Source: Heterostelium multicystogenum
Lineage: Eukaryota > Evosea > Eumycetozoa > Acytosteliales > Acytosteliaceae
NCBI GenBank assembly: GCA_003667245.1
Contig: RCNN01000183.1
Coordinates: 1 to 64,000 of the forward strand
Direction: 5' to 3'
Length of the DNA stretch: 64,000 bases
The notes below the pieces were generated by a model, which worked only from the letters and a program-made list of their open reading frames with translations, had not been told where the DNA came from and did no database searches. Position numbers and translations under genes: made by a program. This document shows positions 59,589-64,000 of the stretch, piece by piece (position 1 is the first letter of the stretch; every line of letters begins with the position of its first letter).

Positions 59589-59662
59589 TGTTCCAATTTA
59601 TTGTCATCCTTGTAGCTGTAGTCTTTGTTTTAGTGTTATAGTGACAAGTTAGGCTGGATTCA
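59589..59662 (+). repeat. left terminal repeat of TRIM-like element
   Basis: TG...CA-bounded 74-bp repeat, preceded by TTTATT. Confidence 0.65.
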
Positions 59663-60054
59663 TTTGTTATCGCTTGGTTATCGGGTTTATATAATATTTG
59701 TATCCTCTATCTGCTTACTATCAATCTACTATCAATCTTCATCATCCCTGTGTATCCAAGGTATATCTTCGTGTATCCTTGGTAGTAGTGTTTGTTTACT
59801 TACAATGGGATCTGAAGGGCTTAATTTCGCAAAGCTCTTTAGTTCCATCAAGACTAATGCTCGCTTCCTTGGCACTCACAAGCAGCTCTTCATCCCTGAT
59901 TTATGTCATGGTGAGAGTCTACTTCAGGAACGCTGGCTCATTCAACACCGGTATTCTCGACAAGTTGAAGTCGTTCCTTGTTGACCCTAAGCCTATCAAC
60001 TTCCCTCTGAATGTTAAAATCCCGATTTATATATATATATATAAAGTTATTATT

Positions 60055-60127
60055 TGTTCCAATTTATTGTCATCCTTGTAGCTGTAGTCTTGTTTTAGTG
60101 TTATAGTGACAAGCTAGGCTGGATTCA
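60055..60127 (+). repeat. right terminal repeat of TRIM-like element
   Basis: TG...CA-bounded 73-bp repeat, followed by TTTATT. It is one T shorter than the left copy and has C for T in the CAAG(C/T)TAGG word. Confidence 0.65.
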
Positions 60128-60162
60128 TTTATTAAACTTAACTCTGTAAAGACAATCTAATT

Positions 60163-60364
60163 TAATAAATAGAGGTTGATCAGACCTTAGTTATTAAAAG
60201 ATATATCTCAACTTAACTCTGTATAGAGAACCTAATCAAATCTAATCAAATAAGAAAACTTAGTTAGACTCTCTACTTAGAAGTAAATTATTAATCTGAT
60301 TAGGATTGTTTCGGTTTTCCTTTTTAAGTGATTTGATATTTTTATAATTATTTGCAAAATTGTG
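60163..60364 (+). repeat. dispersed repeat B, copy 2
   Basis: Matches 49370-49581 in reverse complement with about 80% identity by eye. It lies just beyond the TRIM-like element. No ORF. Confidence 0.75.
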
Positions 60365-60465
60365 CAAGTTGGTCAACTGAGTTCTAACTTACAGTTGAAG
60401 ATATTTTGATATATATTAAGAACAAATGTACAAAAAGTGAGTAGTTGAATCCAATTCACAATTTA

Positions 60466-60499
60466 AGAACATGTGGATGATGAACGACATGCAATCGGT
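60466..60499 (-). pseudogene. fragment of a TMEM53/DUF829-type gene
   Basis: 34 bp match 15286-15319, inside the TMEM53-like gene, at 32 positions. On the minus strand they read TDCMSFIIHMF, the equivalent of the conserved SIIIHMF strand. Nothing else of the gene is recognisable around it, so it is a relic of a paralogue or of a local duplication. Confidence 0.55.
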
Positions 60500-60541
60500 G
60501 TTGATCTAGATAGGTTATTTTATTTTAATTTGATCAAATGT

Positions 60542-61182
60542 TTAGAACTCAACAATAATTGTAGCTCTGACTGCTGGAATGATGACAGGCTCATCAACTA
60601 CAGCTTTTGGTTGATCAGCTGGTTTCTTTGATTTGGTCTTGGCTGGTCGTGGCAAAGAACTGACTGGTCCTTGGAAAACACCACTACTGTTGGTTGGTTT
60701 GGCAATGTAGATGATCACAGTTTTTACCATCGATCATTGGTCGATCGGCAGGCTTGATTTCCCATGGATAGAAGCTGTTTTGTCAATGGATCATGCCAGA
60801 TTCCAAATCATCATTTTTGTGTGTTTTTTCGGTTGAACTAAAAAACATTGTCTTTCAACTTGTATTTAAGGGCCACACCTTTGGGCTAGTCAAATTTGCT
60901 CCATCACTATCTGATACATTTAAACTCTATATTATTGGTTTGGTCCTCCTGTTGCTTGGAAGAACACTGGCTTTTCATAGGCACCCTTCTCAATCATCAC
61001 CAAGGCTCTGTACCTGTTTAAATGAATGATGAATATTTAAATAGAGAATGAATATAGATACAACAACAGTAGATTGTATATACATACGCTCCCTTTCCCT
61101 TAGGTACCTCTGCGTCGTCCCATGCCACTACTCTTACATTAGGTAGTTTCTTCAAGCTAGTGAATGTTAATTCTTTTCCCAT
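60542..61182 (-). CDS. unidentified small protein
   Basis: Exon 1 (61182-61088) encodes MGKELTFTSLKKLPNVRVVA and continues WDDAEVPKGKG. A 74-nt GTATGT...ACAG intron leads to exon 2 (from 61013), YRALVMIEKGAYEKPVFFQA. Downstream coding character is visible but broken by several frame changes (NVSDSDGANLTSPKV; ALKYKLKDNVFF; ESGMIHDPLTKQ). The C-terminus, VIIYIAKPTNSSGVFQGPVS through a Lys/Pro-rich stretch to VRATIIVEF, ends at 60542. I do not recognise the family. The predicted product is about 185 residues. No TM segment or signal peptide is seen, so a cytosolic protein is likely. Confidence 0.5.
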
Positions 61183-61581
61183 CTCGTATCTCTTTATTTA
61201 ATTGTATTGAGCAAATAGACAATGTTCAGATATATACCAAAGTCTTTAAAATACTTGAAAGTATGATCCATGAGAGAGATAACAAATTTTAATTAATTCA
61301 ACTAATTTGTCCAGTGACTGAAACTGATTGGTTTTTTCCCAAAAATAATCAACTAATTCTTATCAGCCTATTATCTGATTCAATTAGAATAAAGACATCA
61401 ATGTTCAAAAATCTTGTCAAGAAAAACCCAAGATGACACAAAATTTGATGAATCAAATCTCTGTCCAATTTGAAAACTTCCACGAATTGGCAATTCAAAT
61501 CAAATTGATTGATTTGACCAACAAATCATCCATATTATAATGGTTGAATTAGTTCATCACATAGAATAGCTCTTTTTTAAG
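61183..61581. other. intergenic region
   Basis: AT-rich spacer of 400 bp between the start of the small unidentified gene and the 3' end of the helical-repeat gene. No feature was seen. Confidence 0.5.
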
Positions 61582-64000
61582 TTATTTATTGATTGAATAA
61601 TTTAGCTTTAATATCTGCCGATATTTTAGAGTTTGCTTCTGATAATTTATGTAGTTGCTCTTTGTACGCGTTAAAGTTTTGTAGAATGCACTATTTCTGT
61701 TGAAATGCTCGAGTAATGTATCCTGTTGCTCTTCATCGTCCATTTCTGAAAGGAGTGCAAATTCTCCAACGAATGAATCGAGTGACATCTCAACGTTCTT
61801 GGGCTTGAAAGTTGTTGTTTCTCGGCAAATGACAACAGGTTTGCTCAAGAGCGTCAATTGAGCAATTCTAAGATAGAGGTCAGAGTCAGGTAATTTCAAT
61901 ACTACCGATGTTGGAGAGAAGGTATTGGAAAAGTAGGGCGAGCTGATCTGGTTTAGCAGAGCAAGATTTTGGTGGAGCAACAGGTACCATTGATAGATGA
62001 CAATATATAAGCAGAGATCTCTTCGAGCACAATGAACTTGGCTCTATTTACAAAATCGAAATCGACTCCGTCTTCGGTGAGAACCATCTTGTCAGTCAAA
62101 ATCAAACCAAACACTCTCCAAATCTTATCGAATTGCTCCTGAGTGCACGCTCCATGGATTGTAATGTTTGAAATCGTTGAAATAGCATCGATTGAGTATT
62201 GTATAAAAGTTTTCCAACTGTATTTCAATATGGTTTCTGTCAACTCGATAATGTCGCTATAATAATCGTTAACATATAGTGATCCGAATGACGTGACATT
62301 CTTCAAACTCTTTACAATGCTATTTGCTAACTTAAATGACTGTAAATGTAGTATTAGTAAGGTTAGATTAAATGAGAATAGGATTACATGAAATTATTAA
62401 TTACATTTTGGTATTTAGATGTAAGCTGGGATATTAATGGTTTCATGACTTTTGGTAGATAGATTTCGTCGAACTGTTGTCGCAACTCTGTGGATGGATT
62501 TGACTCTAATTGGAAGAGTAGTGCATATAAAAAAGTTGGAAAGAACCATTGGCTCTGCAAGAACGTAAGCAAATGAAACGAATTCATCTGCATACTCAAA
62601 GAATCCATCGAAAATCAATAGCATCTTGCAAATTGCGTTGCTTGAAATTTCACGTGCAGCTGTCAAGGCTGCGCGTAGACTCTTGTTTGTTGGATTCTCT
62701 TTTGATTGGTTCTTAAGGTTTGTGAAATGCAATGTTACTTTTCCAAAAAAATACTGGTAGATACTGCTGGATGATCTCCAGTTCTCTCGGTGTATTTGAG
62801 AAAAACATAAGACAGACAATGAATGACCACTTTCAGACCTTCGCCATGGTCTGCTCCAAAGCGATCTGAAAACTGATTAAACACAGACTCAACGACTGGC
62901 TGACATTCAGAGTAATGATGAATCGATGAATATGAAGAAATAATACCCAAGAGAATTACATATGACTCCTTCTTCCACAAATCTGGTGACGAAGAGATTT
63001 CTCCACCAAATCAGTCGATTGCTTGATGGATGGCTTTGGCTTGCTTGAAAAGCTTGCTCTCTTGATTTTCAATTGTTCCTGCATTTGATCTGGTGTCAAC
63101 ATTTGATTCTCATCTTCATCTTCCTCGTCATCACTTTCATCCTCTTCTTTTGCTTTTCTTTTTCTGTGTCGAAGAATTCGGCTCCAATGATTCAAAAGTA
63201 ACATAGATAAACATCTGTAAGTAATGACCAATAACATTTACTATTTCATCAAATATACTAGTAAACTTTATAATTATCTAATGTCCTATTATTATTATTA
63301 GCATTGTTATTAGTATATATATATAAGAGGATGCATTATCTTTTACTGAAAAAAAGATAACTACTAGCTGGCCCTAAAATACATACAAACAAACATCAAT
63401 AATATAGGTGATTAAGGTGAAGCTATCTACAACGAGATCCGGTGATGTTTGAATTAAAACAGCTACCAACTCCAAGATAGATGTAATAGAGTATTGCTCG
63501 ATTTCATTTTCAATGACAGTTGGGAACAATCCATTGTCAATCTGCTTCATCAATGACTCAATGACAGAGTTTTGAATATTTATCCATCTTGTCATTATAT
63601 GCTTGTAATATTAATGTATAACATTTAATAGTTTCAATCTATAATTGATAATAATAATAAAAATAATAGTTAAAATACAACTAATTCGCATAAAGAAGGT
63701 ATACTATATAGCTAATGATGATAATACATACATAGAGTGCTCTAATTTTCTAGACTATCATAATCAGTTACATTATTAAAGGATCTTAATGTAACAAGCA
63801 ATATATCATTGATAATCCGATCTAAAATAGGTCTTGAATGAATTGATATATGGAGAGTATCTTGCAATCTAGTTGATATCGAATGAATTTGACAGTTGGT
63901 TAATATATATATATATGAACTAAATAAAGTAGCATGCCATTGGCGCCGATCGAAGGAACATACCAAACCAATAGAAGTAATCAACTTTCTCAACTTGTCT
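61582..64000 (-). CDS. large alpha-helical repeat protein, 5' end beyond window
   Basis: The gene enters the window from the right and ends KLNYSINK at 61582. Visible exons include LQDTLHISIHSRPILDRIIN (about 63880-63750) and a longer one with SVIESLMKQIDNGLFPTVIE and ITSILELVAVLIQTSPDLVV (63595-63374). An acidic linker KAKEEDESDDEEDEDENQML (about 63150) follows. Then come helical pairs (ESYVILLGIISSYSSIHHYS; MLLIFDGFFEYADEFVSFAY; FDFVNRAKFIVLEEISAYIL). Introns of 50-120 nt and at least four frame breaks interrupt it. Helical pairs and an acidic linker suggest a HEAT/ARM solenoid such as an importin-like or nucleolar factor, but no family could be fixed. Confidence 0.55.

Larger units (their letters stand above)
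59589..60127 (+). mobile_element. miniature LTR-like element (TRIM-like)
   Basis: Two direct repeats, 59589-59662 (74 bp) and 60055-60127 (73 bp), both starting TGTTCC and ending GGATTCA, differ by one substitution and one T. The outer flanks are both TTTATT (59583-59588 and 60128-60133), consistent with a target-site duplication. The 392-bp interior has a partly coding-like stretch (MGSEGLNFAKLFSSIKTNAR at 59801 onward) but no full ORF. No clear primer-binding site or polypurine tract was seen, so a strict LTR mechanism is not proven. Confidence 0.6.

Noticed and set aside
59664..60081. Overlapping 106- and 127-codon frames
   Set aside because: They lie inside the TRIM-like element in two frames, with no recognisable domain. 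Kept only as a possible remnant of an element ORF.
1..64000. CRISPR arrays or bacterial operon signals
   Set aside because: No regularly spaced direct repeats with spacers. The genes have spliceosomal introns, so the DNA is eukaryotic.

Overview
The window looks like nuclear DNA of a social amoeba (dictyostelid). It is AT-rich, with long AAC/TTG, AAT and homopolymer tracts. Introns are short (about 50-300 nt), mostly GTATGT or GTAAGT at the 5' end and AG at the 3' end. The gene set is typical of the group: a LimE-like LIM protein, an Ire1-like kinase of the irl type, a GPI-anchored ponticulin-like protein, F-box and ankyrin-type proteins of dictyostelid style, plus housekeeping genes (eL38, mitochondrial uL22, THOC5, DHX57, DMAP1/SWC4, COX20). 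I cannot fix the species. Intergenic DNA seems less extreme in AT than I would expect for D. discoideum, so another dictyostelid group is likely.

Layout. 1-24.7 kb: an alpha/beta hydrolase, a seven-TM THH1/TOM1-like protein, limE, mitochondrial uL22, an unidentified coiled-coil membrane protein, a TMEM53/DUF829 protein, eL38, a head-to-head THOC5/DHX57 pair and an F-box-like protein. 27.5-33.9 kb: a GPI-anchored surface protein, a candidate Btz/CASC3-like exon-junction protein, an RTN4IP1-type oxidoreductase, COX20 and a double zinc-ribbon nuclear protein. 33.9-40 kb: a 6 kb gene desert rich in GT. 40-52 kb: an ADP-ribosylglycohydrolase, DMAP1/SWC4, an EF-hand protein, a large Ire1-like kinase/RNase, tRNA-Ser(AGA) and an ankyrin-type protein. 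52.7-56.3 kb: a tandem pair of bacterial-type YeiH/UPF0324 transporters, one intact and one broken. 56.5-60.5 kb: a small tRNA/mobile-element island. 60.5-64 kb: two unidentified genes, the last running off the window.

The most interesting part is the island at 57.2-60.4 kb. Two nearly identical elements of about 410 bp, each with a tRNA-like head carrying A and B boxes and each ending in poly(A), sit 52 and 91 nt downstream of two different tRNA genes in the same orientation as the tRNA. They look like a tRNA-derived SINE that lands behind tRNA genes. Next to one copy is a 539-bp miniature LTR-like element with 74/73-bp terminal repeats and a TTTATT target duplication. All three tRNA genes in the window carry a palindromic ACCG-N4-YGGTG motif 19-22 nt after the tRNA 3' end.

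Many conserved genes are interrupted by single-base frameshifts, very often an extra T or A in a homopolymer. This looks more like assembly or sequencing error, or pseudogene decay for a few genes, than biology. CDS spans below therefore cover the whole gene, with the breaks described.
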